The position numbers and the translations under genes are program-made. DNA of 50,965 bases, taken from NCBI GenBank assembly GCA_030446685.1, contig JAUJMV010000008.1, positions 132,071 through 183,035 on the forward strand, read 5' to 3'. Origin of the DNA: Thermomicrobiales bacterium. Lineage in GTDB: Bacteria > Chloroflexota > Chloroflexia > Thermomicrobiales > CADCWN01. This document shows, one piece after another, positions 8,505-16,639 of the stretch. The notes under the pieces were generated by a model. The model worked only from the letters and a program-made list of their open reading frames with translations, did no database searches and was not told where the DNA came from. Positions within the stretch are counted from its first letter, which is position 1; each line of letters begins with the position of its first letter.

Positions 8505-8693
8505 GGGCCGGAAGTCTAGGCTGGAGGCCGACGGTCCACGAAGCCTCCCTGCGGAGGCTGGGACCGCTGCAAAGCGAGCACCTATCAGCGACACCTATCG
8601 TTGATGGAAGTCTGCGGCCCAGCCCCGGTCCCAGCCCGGCTTGGCCGGGCTTCGTGGCCCGCCGGCCCCCCAGCCGCGGCTTCAGCCGCCAAG
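8505..8693. repeat. Composite inverted-repeat element, copy B
   Basis: The arms 8505-8570 and 8615-8693 are imperfect reverse complements. Each carries its own short hairpin (AAGCCTCCCTGCGGAGGCT on the left, AGCCCGGCTTGGCCGGGCT on the right). The core blocks CCACGAAGCC and CTGGGACCG are shared with copy A at 1917-2104. This element fills most of the gap between the GH63-like and GT4 genes, and no coding potential was seen in it. Confidence 0.65.
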
Positions 8694-8716
8694 GCGCACC
8701 CCTCGCCCCTCGCTCG

Positions 8717-10483
8717 TCACAGCTTGCCCTCGCTCAGCCGAATCGCCAGATCGATGAAAAGGGCGGCGGACCAGCCGAAGATCGGGGCGGCCTTGGGCGG
8801 GGGGGCGCCGGTGTCCGGGTTGTAATACTCGTAGATGTCGTTGTGCGCCAGCATCAGTTGCAGGGTCTCCTCGGCCAGCTTGCGCGCCAGGTCGAGCCGC
8901 CCGACCCGCTCCAGCGCCTCGATGAAGAAGTAGTTGACGTTGATCCAGATCGGGCCGCGCCACATCTGCTCCGGGTCGTAGTGCGGGTCGTCGCGCGCCA
9001 CCGTCGCCAGCGGGTGCGCCCCCCAGAGGGCCGGCGCCTGCAGCCCCTCGACCAGCCGCGCGGCGATCGGCCCGGGGAGTTCCCCGGTCAGCAGGGGCAG
9101 CAGCCCAAACGGCGTGCGCACCGGGATCCGCTCGTGGCGGTGCTGGAACTGGAAGAGCCCGGCGCGCTCGTCCCAGAAGTGCTCGATCATCCGCCCGACC
9201 AGCGCCCGCCTCCGCCGCGCCCACATCTCCGCCTCGGTCTTGAGGCCGAGGAGCCGCGCCATCTCGCCGAGCGCCGCCATCTGCACCTGCAAGTGCGTGT
9301 TCAGGTCGGGCGCCTCGACCGGCATCCCGTAGTCCCAGAGCGGGCTGTCGTCCAGGCCCGAGGAGAACGGGTGGTTGTACTGCACGATCCCGTCGCCGTC
9401 GTCGTCGTTGAGGCCGAGCCACCAGGCGGTCCAGCGGACCAGCGGCTCGTAGACATCGCGCAGGAAGGCCAGATCCTGGCAGTGATCGAAGATCTTCATC
9501 GCCGCCCAGCCGGTCACCGGCGGCTTGGTGACGGTGGCGGAGATCGGGATGTCGATCCGCGTGATCGCCGCGTCGTCGTAGATCGCGTCGGGGATCATCC
9601 CGTTGGGGAGCTGGTGGTCGAGCATCAGGCGGATCTGGTCCTGCGCCAGCGCCGGGTCGACGTGGCGGTAGGCGAGCGCGTGGAAGGCGTTGTCCCACTG
9701 CCACGCCCCGACGTAGTGGACCTTGCTGGGGACCAGCGCCTCGCGCGTGAAGTGGCCGAAGGGCGAGAGGAGATTGTTCGCCATGATCCACCAGGCGTAG
9801 AGGTACTGATCGCGCAGCTCCGGCGCGACCGGCGGGGCCGCCCCCAGCCAGGCCGACCAGCGCCCCTCCGCCGCCGCCAGCGTCTCGCGGAAGGGCCGGA
9901 CCTCGCGCGCCAGGTCGAGGCCGCCCTGGACGTGGAGGGTGATCGCCGTGTCGGCGTCGGCCTCGACGATGAAGCCGACCTCGAAGCCGCGCCCGACCTC
10001 GCGCACCTCGTTCTGGATCACCGCGCCGTTGGTCGAGTAGGCGGCGTTGCGCACGCTCTTGAACTCGCCCCCGCGCGCGTCGGCCCAGGCCAGCCGCGGC
10101 GAGACGGTGAAGCGCACCCCGGTCCGCTCGCCCGGCGGCAGGCCGATCGCCAGCGTCGCCTCGTCCTGGAAGGTCAGGATGAAGACGCCGCGCGGGGTGT
10201 CGAAGAAGAGCGCATGCGGGTAGGTCGTCAGGCCGAACGGCAGCGCCTCGCCGTCGGCGTCGATCAGTTGCAGGCCGTTGATGAAGGCCGGGCGCGAGCG
10301 GTAGACCGAGAGGCCCGGCTGCACCGCGGTCAGCCGCTCCGCCAGCTTGACGAAGAGCGCGTGCGGCTGCGCGCCGTCCTGGTAGACCAGCAGGCGCGAG
10401 CCCCGGTCGCTGAACGGCACCTTCTCCAGCGCGATCCGGTTCCGCAGCAGCGGCAGCGCCCCCGCCGTCGGCAGCCCACTCAT
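8717..10483 (-). CDS. GH63-like glycoside hydrolase, candidate glucosylglycerate hydrolase
   Basis: A 588-residue (alpha/alpha)6-barrel hydrolase. An N-terminal beta domain (residues 1 to about 220) is followed by the catalytic barrel. Landmarks are YVGAWQWDNAFHALAYRHVD (substrate-pocket WxWDxAF), HPFSSGLDDSPLWD carrying the probable catalytic Asp, MWRGPIWINVNYFF and YEYYNPDTG near the end with a probable general base Glu. The pattern fits GH63, which includes the mannosyl-/glucosylglycerate hydrolases. ATG 10483 begins MSGLPTAGALPLLRNRI behind AAGGAACG. Placed beside a GpgS fusion and a histidine phosphatase, it may recycle glucosylglycerate to glucose and glycerate. An alpha-glucosidase or trehalase-like role is possible. 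No signal peptide is seen, so it should be cytosolic. Confidence 0.75.
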   Translation of the reverse strand: MSGLPTAGALPLLRNRIALEKVPFSDRGSRLLVYQDGAQPHALFVKLAERLTAVQPGLSVYRSRPAFINGLQLIDADGEALPFGLTTYPHALFFDTPRGVFILTFQDEATLAIGLPPGERTGVRFTVSPRLAWADARGGEFKSVRNAAYSTNGAVIQNEVREVGRGFEVGFIVEADADTAITLHVQGGLDLAREVRPFRETLAAAEGRWSAWLGAAPPVAPELRDQYLYAWWIMANNLLSPFGHFTREALVPSKVHYVGAWQWDNAFHALAYRHVDPALAQDQIRLMLDHQLPNGMIPDAIYDDAAITRIDIPISATVTKPPVTGWAAMKIFDHCQDLAFLRDVYEPLVRWTAWWLGLNDDDGDGIVQYNHPFSSGLDDSPLWDYGMPVEAPDLNTHLQVQMAALGEMARLLGLKTEAEMWARRRRALVGRMIEHFWDERAGLFQFQHRHERIPVRTPFGLLPLLTGELPGPIAARLVEGLQAPALWGAHPLATVARDDPHYDPEQMWRGPIWINVNYFFIEALERVGRLDLARKLAEETLQLMLAHNDIYEYYNPDTGAPPPKAAPIFGWSAALFIDLAIRLSEGKL

Positions 10484-10492
10484 CGTTCCTTC

Positions 10493-10584
10493 GCGGAGCG
10501 TGGGGCGTGGAGCGCGGAGCGAAGAGCGAAGAACGCCAGTATTCGGCACCGTTCGCCCTACGCTCCACGCCCCACGCTCTTCGT
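10493..10584. repeat. Heptad inverted-repeat hairpin between CBS and GH63-like genes
   Basis: The left arm 10493-10536 is built from GGAGCGT, GGGGCGT, GGAGCGC and GAAGAGC-type heptads. The right arm 10550-10584 (CTACGCTCCACGCCCCACGC, then TCTTCG) is its complement. The right arm touches the TGA of the cystathionine-beta-synthase-like gene at 10584-10586. Confidence 0.75.
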
Positions 10585-11990
10585 CACTTCCGCCGGTGCG
10601 CGACGAAGTCGAGCAGATCGGCGCGGGTGACGATGCCGGTCACCTTGCCGCCGCTCTGCACCAGCACCGCGGGCGAGCCGGAGGCGAGGAGCGGGAAGAC
10701 CCGCTCGACCTCCTCCGCCACGTCCACCAGCGCGAAGGAGGGCTCCATGATCTCGCCGACCTTCTCGTTCATCACGCCGGGCGACTGGAAGACGCGGTCG
10801 AGCAGCGTCCGCTCCTGGATCGAGCCGATCACTGCGTGGACGTCGGGCGGCGTGTACTTGCCGCCGTCGCCGTCGCTGGCGCCGTTGGCGCGCAGGACGG
10901 GGAGCTGCGAGATGCGGTACTTCTTCAGCAGATCGACCGCCTCCGCCACCGTCGCCTCCCGCGAGACGCCGATCACCGGCGGCAACTCGCGCGCGTGGTA
11001 GGCGAGGACGTCGTGGACGCGCGACGCCGCGCCGAAGCGGGAGAGGAAGCCGTTCTCGCGCATCCAGTCGTCGTTGTACTGCTTCGAGAGGTAGCCGCGC
11101 CCGGTGTCCGGCAGCAGGACGACGATGGTGGTCTCCTCGCCGTAGCGCCTGGCAACCTCCAGCGCGGCGTAGACCGCCGTGCCGCACGACCCGCCGACCA
11201 GCAGCCCCTCCTCGCGCACCAACCGGCGCGCGGTCAGGAAGGAGTCGCGGTCGCTGACCGTGACCCACTCGTCGATCAGCCCCAGCTCGACCGTGCCGGG
11301 GATGAAGTCCTCGCCGATCCCCTCGACCTTGTAGCCGTGCATGTTGTGCGGCTCGGTGTAGATCGAGCCGGCCGGGTCGGCCCCCACCAGGCGGATGTTC
11401 GGGTTCCGCTCCTTCAGGAAGCGCCCGGTGCCGCTGATCGTGCCGCCGGTGCCGACCGCGCTGACGAAGATGTCGATCTTCCCCTCGGTCTGCTCCCAGA
11501 TCTCCGGGCCGGTCGAGTGGTAATGGGCGAGCGGGTTCTGCGGGTTGAAGTACTGGTTCGGCTGGAAGGCGCCGGGGATCTCGCGGGTCAGGCGCTCGGC
11601 GACGCTGTAGTAGCTCTCCGGCGAATCGCGCTCCACGGCGGTCGGGGTGATCACCACCTCGGCACCGTAGGCGCGCAGGAGGGCGATCTTCTCCTGGGAG
11701 ACCTTGTCGGGCATGACGAAGACGCACTTGTAGCCCCGCACCGCCGCGGCCATCGCCAGGCCGGTGCCGGTGTTGCCGCTGGTCGGCTCGACGATCGTGC
11801 CGCCGGGCTTCAGCCAGCCCTGGCGCTCGGCCTCCTCGATCATGCGGATGCCGACGCGGTCCTTGACGCTGCCGCCGGGGTTGAGCATCTCCAGCTTGGC
11901 GGCGATCGTCGGCTTGAGCCCGCGCGCGATCGCGTTCAGCCGCACCAGCGGCGTGTTCCCGATGGCCTCGACGACATTGGCGTAAATCAT
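10584..11990 (-). CDS. Cystathionine beta-synthase (PLP domain plus CBS pair)
   Basis: A PLP enzyme of fold type II, 468 residues, condensing serine (or O-acetylserine) with homocysteine or sulfide. It starts MIYANVVEAIGNTPLVRLN. NPGGSVKDRVG holds the PLP lysine, PTSGNTGTGLAMAAA the phosphate loop, and SAVGTGGTISGTG the second glycine loop. From about residue 340 two CBS motifs follow (VIGVSREATVAEAVDLLKKY, and VGEIMEPSFALVDVAEE), normally a regulatory adenosyl-ligand module. A stand-alone cysteine synthase lacks these. ATG 11990 is the family start. A strong AGGAGGGGG lies about 33 bases upstream, and a GACCGGC/GCCGGTC hairpin between them could bring it near the AUG. Confidence 0.85.
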   Translation of the reverse strand: MIYANVVEAIGNTPLVRLNAIARGLKPTIAAKLEMLNPGGSVKDRVGIRMIEEAERQGWLKPGGTIVEPTSGNTGTGLAMAAAVRGYKCVFVMPDKVSQEKIALLRAYGAEVVITPTAVERDSPESYYSVAERLTREIPGAFQPNQYFNPQNPLAHYHSTGPEIWEQTEGKIDIFVSAVGTGGTISGTGRFLKERNPNIRLVGADPAGSIYTEPHNMHGYKVEGIGEDFIPGTVELGLIDEWVTVSDRDSFLTARRLVREEGLLVGGSCGTAVYAALEVARRYGEETTIVVLLPDTGRGYLSKQYNDDWMRENGFLSRFGAASRVHDVLAYHARELPPVIGVSREATVAEAVDLLKKYRISQLPVLRANGASDGDGGKYTPPDVHAVIGSIQERTLLDRVFQSPGVMNEKVGEIMEPSFALVDVAEEVERVFPLLASGSPAVLVQSGGKVTGIVTRADLLDFVAHRRK

Positions 11991-12190
11991 GGCATTGCGG
12001 GACCGGCGGCGGGCCGGTCCCCCTCCTTTCCCGGTAGAGGACTCCCAGACGTGCGGCCCCGTAGCCGCACCACGCACTCCAGCGCACCTCGTCGTGCGCT
12101 CGCCGCCGTGCATCCGGCGCTACACTGGTCGACACGGAAGCCAGAGGGGGAACTCGCCGGATACCGCGTATCGGTCAGCAAGTATACCGC
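11991..12190 (-). promoter_or_regulatory. Promoter and structured 5' leader of the CBS gene
   Basis: The 350 bp gap 11991-12340 holds no gene. On the minus strand a -10 box TATACT (12188-12183) is followed by about 190 bases of GC-rich leader. The leader contains several hairpins, among them GCGGC/GCCGC around 12045-12068, next to a GCGTGGTGCGG string, and GACCGGC/GCCGGTC just before the start codon. The GTGGT-plus-hairpin arrangement faintly recalls a T-box antiterminator, but I could not find a specifier loop, so no riboswitch class is claimed. Confidence 0.35.
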
Positions 12191-12340
12191 ATCGGCGGGA
12201 TCGCGGGCGGGCGGCGTGTGGGTCCGCCGCTCAGGCGCCCACCAGCCAGTCACGGCACGGACGTTGCTCCATACGCCCTAGCTTGCGGGCGCGCGGTCGG
12301 CGGCGTGACGCGCCGCTGGAGTGGAGACAGGAGGCGAGGG

Positions 12341-12739
12341 ATGCCGCAGGGATCGGCGGAGCGGATGGCGCAACTGGTGGCGCAGTTGCGGGAGCAGCCC
12401 GCCATCGCCGGGCAGTTGCCGCACGAGATCGGGGCCTTGGTGCAGGAGGCGCTGGACGGCGCGAGCGTCCACGAGATCGCGCAGAGTCACGGCATCAGCA
12501 CCGAGGCAGTCTGGAACATGCTCGGCACCGCCGCGCAGGCGGCCAGCGGGCAGGGGCCGGCCCGGCGGGTCGAGACCGGCGGGCTGGGCAGCGACACCGA
12601 CCCCGGCGTCACCGGCGGCTACGGCGACACCGGCTTCGGCGCGCTCGGGAACGAGCCCCCGGTCTCGATCCCCGAGGAGCCGATCGAGCCGGACCAGTTG
12701 GAAGCGTGGCGGGCGGCGGCGCGCCGGGAGGGCGAATAG
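12341..12739 (+). CDS. Hypothetical small protein with HTH-like segment
   Basis: A 132-residue protein I do not recognise by name. Residues about 28-52 (ALVQEALDGASVHEIAQSHG, then ISTEAVWNML) have the spacing of a helix-turn-helix. The C-terminal half is Gly/Pro/Asp-rich (GGLGSDTDPGVTGGYGDTG) and ends in acidic residues with EAWRAAARREGE. ATG 12341 is preceded by AGGAGGCGAGGG, a strong ribosome site, so translation is likely. It is transcribed alone, divergently from the CBS gene and convergently with the Uma2 gene. Regulator function is only a guess. Confidence 0.55.
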   Translation: MPQGSAERMAQLVAQLREQPAIAGQLPHEIGALVQEALDGASVHEIAQSHGISTEAVWNMLGTAAQAASGQGPARRVETGGLGSDTDPGVTGGYGDTGFGALGNEPPVSIPEEPIEPDQLEAWRAAARREGE

Positions 12740-12802
12740 GCCGCGCGCCGTCCCGCGCTGTCGGGTATGACCGCGCCCGGCGCGCTCGTCTCGTGGCCGG
12801 GC

Positions 12803-13459
12803 CTATTCGCCGCGGAGCCGCCGCAGTTCCGCTTCCAACTGGGCCACGCGGTCGTCCAACTCGTCCGCGGTGGGCACCAGCCGGCCATCCTGGTCGTGGA
12901 CGCGCAGGAGAAACCCCTGCGGGCGGAAGGCGATGCCGAGCGCGGCGCTGACCCAGCGGCCGTCGGCCTCGGGCAGCCACGGGACGAAGCCGCCGGGTCC
13001 GGCGCGGCGCGCCCACACCTGGTCCGCGACGATGTCGCCCACCGGGTCGAAGACCAGGTACTCGCGCACCCCCATCGCCGCGTACGCCCCCGGCTTGCCG
13101 GCCGGCGACAGCAGGTTCAGGTCCTGCTCCGCGGCCGTCGCCGGGCTGGCGACCTCGATCACCAGCGCCGGCGGGCCGTCGGCGGCCAGGATCAGCGAGC
13201 TGCGCGACCCGCCGCCGAGCGTCGGGTGGACCAGGATGTCCGGGGAGGGCATGTAGGGCCGCCCCCCCTCCCGCCGGACGACCATCACGAGCTGGTTCCC
13301 GACGAACCACGGCAGGCCGCGGCGGCGCGCGCAGAGGGTCAGGCTCGTGTAGAGGGTCGCGATCGCCCCCTGGTGCAGGGAACTCCCCACCAGCGTCTCC
13401 TCGGTATCATCGGGGAGCGCCGCGAACTCGCGCCCCAGCACCACCGTTTGCGCGACCAT
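12803..13459 (-). CDS. Uma2-family putative restriction endonuclease (DUF820)
   Basis: A 218-residue protein of the Uma2/DUF820 family, a PD-(D/E)xK nuclease fold abundant in Cyanobacteria and Chloroflexota whose biological role is unsettled. Visible markers are YMPSPDILVHP (PDI, metal ligand), PPALVIEVASP (the ExK-like strand, VIEV), and GVREYLVFDP (ExW/YxVxDP). The C-terminus (ELDDRVAQLEAELRRLRG) is a short coiled coil, common in this family. ATG 13459 with GGAGG five bases ahead is preferred to an ATG 12 bases upstream. There is no partner methylase nearby. A second, divergent member is at 19587-20195. Confidence 0.75.
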   Translation of the reverse strand: MVAQTVVLGREFAALPDDTEETLVGSSLHQGAIATLYTSLTLCARRRGLPWFVGNQLVMVVRREGGRPYMPSPDILVHPTLGGGSRSSLILAADGPPALVIEVASPATAAEQDLNLLSPAGKPGAYAAMGVREYLVFDPVGDIVADQVWARRAGPGGFVPWLPEADGRWVSAALGIAFRPQGFLLRVHDQDGRLVPTADELDDRVAQLEAELRRLRGE

Positions 13460-13572
13460 GCCCACCTCCACCGGCCGTGCCAGGCAGCTCGTCTCGTCTC
13501 CGAGGCGCCCGCTCGGGGTGCGGCGGGGGCGGGCCTCGGCTCACCCCCGCCGTCGACTCTCTCGACCCCGCG

Positions 13573-14313
<741 letters not shown>

Positions 14314-14363
14314 CGGCTGCTCCTTTCTTGATGGGCGGTTGTCAATTGCGGCCGATAGGGAAC

Positions 14364-14465
14364 GTTCACCACAGAGGCACGGAGGACGAGGGAGAGTTCA
14401 CAGAGGAAACGAGAAGACAGAACTCCGTGTCCTCTCCTCCGTAACTCTGTGTCTCTGTGGTGAAC
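14364..14465. repeat. Long inverted repeat, CACCACAGAG type, copy 1
   Basis: GTTCACCACAGAGGCACGGAG at the left end is mirrored by CTCTGTGTCTCTGTGGTGAAC at the right end. The inner purine-rich and pyrimidine-rich halves are also largely complementary, so nearly the whole 102 bp folds back. It fills the MocA-ThuA intercistronic gap. A related element is at 26331-26432. Confidence 0.8.
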
Positions 14466-14469
14466 CCCG

Positions 14470-15564
14470 TCAATCCTTCGCCGCCCCGTCCAGGACGACC
14501 TCGCGGCCTTCGAGGGCGGAGGCGTAGCAGGCGTCGATGATCCGCGCGCGCCGCAGCCCCTCGCGCCCGACGTGCGCCGACCAGTCGCCGCCGCGGATCG
14601 CCTCCACGAACTCGCGCACGACCGCCTGGTGGTAGCCGCCGCGCGTCACCCGCGGCGCCATCACGTTGGGGATCCCCGTTACGTCGTTGTAGATCCGCAG
14701 CGTGTCCTCCCAGCCGTAGTTCTTGACCGCGATCTCCGCCCCCCCCTCGGTGCCGTAGAGGACGATGCCGTAGTCGTCGCCCCAGTTGCCGTAGACCGCC
14801 CAGCTCGCCTCCAACTGCAGCGTCGCGCCGCCGTCGGTGCGCATGTAGGCGGTTGCCAGGTCCTCGACCTCGTAGTTGGTGTCGCCGGAGAGGAACTTCT
14901 GGCTGCCGGTCTCCTTGCGGCTGCCCCGCCCGCGCGGCCCGAGTTCGGCGTAGGTCGTCGCGCTGACCGTCGTCACCGCCGGCTCGCCGAGCAGGTAGAG
15001 CGCCATGTCGAGGACGTGGACGCCGAGGTCGATCAGCGGCCCGCCCCCGGCCATCTCCTTGCTGGTGAACCAGCTCGTGATGCCGGGGATGCCCTGGCGG
15101 CGCATCCAGTAGGCCTTGGCGTAGTAAATGCGGCCCAGGCCGCCCTCGTCGATGTACGCCTTGAGCGTTTGCATGTCGCCGCGCTGGCGGTGGTTGAACG
15201 CGACGTGCAGCACGCGCCGCGCCTCGATTGCGGCCTGCACCATCCGCTCGGCCTCCTCGCCCGAGCGCGCCAGCGGCTTCTCGCACAGGACGTGCTTGCC
15301 GCCCTCCAGCGCCGCGACCGTGGCCGGCAGGTGCAGGTTGTTCGGCAGGCAGACGCTGATCACGTTGAGGTCGTCGCGCGCGACCATCTCGCGCCAGTCG
15401 CGGTAGGTGTCCCGCACCCCGTAGTTCGCCTTGAACAGTTCCAGCCGGTCCTCCTCCAAACCGGCGGCGGCGACCACCTCCGCGTCGGGGACCTGCAAAT
15501 AGGCCTTCGTGTGCGTCTCCCCGGCGAACCCGAGGCCGATCACCCCCACCCGCAGGTGGTGCAT
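14470..15564 (-). CDS. Gfo/Idh/MocA-family NAD(P)-dependent oxidoreductase
   Basis: A two-domain cytosolic sugar or polyol dehydrogenase of 364 residues. The N-terminal Rossmann fold opens MHHLRVGVIGLGFAGETHTK (GxGxxG) and contains ISVCLPNNLHLPA and VLCEKPLARS, the EKP motif whose Lys is usually catalytic. The C-terminal domain has GGGPLIDLGVHVLDMALYL, with the conserved GxxxDxGxHxxD signature. It starts at ATG 15564 by alignment with the family; an upstream ATG at 15591 adds nine atypical residues. It is transcribed just before the ThuA-like gene. The substrate is unknown; myo-inositol, glucose derivatives or ketosugars are options. Confidence 0.85.
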   Translation of the reverse strand: MHHLRVGVIGLGFAGETHTKAYLQVPDAEVVAAAGLEEDRLELFKANYGVRDTYRDWREMVARDDLNVISVCLPNNLHLPATVAALEGGKHVLCEKPLARSGEEAERMVQAAIEARRVLHVAFNHRQRGDMQTLKAYIDEGGLGRIYYAKAYWMRRQGIPGITSWFTSKEMAGGGPLIDLGVHVLDMALYLLGEPAVTTVSATTYAELGPRGRGSRKETGSQKFLSGDTNYEVEDLATAYMRTDGGATLQLEASWAVYGNWGDDYGIVLYGTEGGAEIAVKNYGWEDTLRIYNDVTGIPNVMAPRVTRGGYHQAVVREFVEAIRGGDWSAHVGREGLRRARIIDACYASALEGREVVLDGAAKD

Positions 15565-15730
15565 GGGCGACCCTGGCGACAACGCTCCCAACCGTCCCTC
15601 CTCAACTCTTCCACACCCCGAAACGGGCGCTCTTCCTCGAGGGGATCACCCCCTCACCCCGCGCCCCATACTACCACCTCGGACGCGAATCCCCCGCGCC
15701 CCCGCGCCCCGCGCCCCCGCACCCTTCCCC

Positions 15731-15779
15731 CGCTCTACGCTCCACGCCCCACGCTCCACGCTCCACGCTCCACGCCCCC
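15731..15779. repeat. Tandem heptad array (GCTCCAC), one arm
   Basis: CTCTACG, CTCCACG and CCCCACG-type heptads are repeated about six times, ending 11 bp short of the phosphatase stop codon at 15790. The unit matches the right arm of the element at 10550-10584. No complementary arm is visible in the short gap up to the MocA gene. Confidence 0.65.
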
Positions 15780-15789
15780 GCCCCCCGCC

Positions 15790-16449
15790 CTACGGCGCGC
15801 TCCGCCCGGCGGCGATCTCGCTCTCCGGCTCGGGCGAGAGGTGGCCGATCTCGTTGCGGCAGACGAAGCTCACCGCCTGGGCGTCGCTCGGGTCGATCGT
15901 CACCTCGGTCAGCGAGCAGTTGTCGAGCTGGTGCCGCGGCCAGACCTCGCGCGGCTCGCGCAGCAGGTGATCGATCATCCAGGCCAGCGCCCCGCCGTGC
16001 GAGACGACCACCACCGCGCCCCGCTCCAGCCGGTGCGCCTGCACGATGCGGTCGATGATCGCGGCGGTGCGCGCGCCGAGCTGCCGCCCGCTCTCGCCGC
16101 CCGGCCAGATGTAGTCGACCCCGCCCGTGCGGAACCGCTCGGCCTCCTCCGGATGGCGCGCGGCCCACTCGTCGAAGGTCAGCCCGGCCGCGTCGCCGAC
16201 GTCGATCTCCGCCAACTCCTCGAACGGCTCGGGCGCGCGCCCGAGCGCCGCGCCGATGACCTGCGCCGTCTCGAAGGCGCGCGGCAGCGGGCTGCTGTAC
16301 AGGGCGATCACGTCGCCCCGCGCCGCCAGGTGTGCCCCGATCTCGCGCGCCTGCCGCTGGCCGCGCGCCGTCAGCAGATCGCCCCGCCCCTGCAACTGGC
16401 GCGTCACGTTGCCCGCCGACTCGCCGTGCCGCACCAACAGCAACTGCAT
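15790..16449 (-). CDS. Histidine phosphatase family protein
   Basis: A second phosphoglycerate-mutase-like phosphatase, 219 residues. LLVRHGESAGN (catalytic His) is near residue 8, SSPLPRAFETAQ the conserved Arg region, and VVVVSHGGALAWM the second catalytic His near residue 157. ATG 16449 follows GGAGGAGGGGACG. It is diverged from the homologue at 4348-5052 (different acid-base region and C-terminus), so it is unlikely to be a recent duplicate. It is transcribed toward the oxidoreductase and ThuA genes. Candidate substrates are sugar phosphates or alpha-ribazole phosphate; nothing decides between them. Confidence 0.75.
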   Translation of the reverse strand: MQLLLVRHGESAGNVTRQLQGRGDLLTARGQRQAREIGAHLAARGDVIALYSSPLPRAFETAQVIGAALGRAPEPFEELAEIDVGDAAGLTFDEWAARHPEEAERFRTGGVDYIWPGGESGRQLGARTAAIIDRIVQAHRLERGAVVVVSHGGALAWMIDHLLREPREVWPRHQLDNCSLTEVTIDPSDAQAVSFVCRNEIGHLSPEPESEIAAGRSAP

Positions 16450-16487
16450 CGTCCCCTCCTCCCGACCGTGGACCACCCCCGCCCGCC

Positions 16488-16626
16488 CCCCGGCCCTCCA
16501 CCGTTGGGGGGCCGGGGGGCCGCAGTTCCCCGCACGCAATATGCGACAATATACCGCAATACTCCGACGTTCGACGTGCAGACGTTCGACCTTCGACCTT
16601 CGACCCTCGACCCTCAACCCTTCACC
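16488..16626. repeat. GC hairpin and heptad array in the divergent phosphatase/M16 gap
   Basis: The 190 bp between the divergent starts at 16449 and 16640 holds a GC hairpin (16488-16517, CCCCCCGGCCCTCCA against TGGGGGGCCGGGGGG) and an AT-richer patch at 16536-16562. A one-armed heptad array of the TTCGACC type (16562-16626) then runs almost to the M16 ribosome site. Promoters for both genes must lie here, but no clean box was identified. Confidence 0.55.
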
Positions 16627-16639
16627 CCGCGAGGCAGAG

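Noticed and set aside
10489-10584. Rho-independent terminators at the heptad hairpins
   Set aside because: The stems are long, but none is followed by a T tract in the direction of transcription, so they are reported as repeats and not as terminators.
12001-12120. T-box riboswitch in the leader of the CBS gene
   Set aside because: A GTGGT string beside a GC hairpin is suggestive, but no specifier loop or recognisable stem I could be found, so it is listed only as a structured leader.
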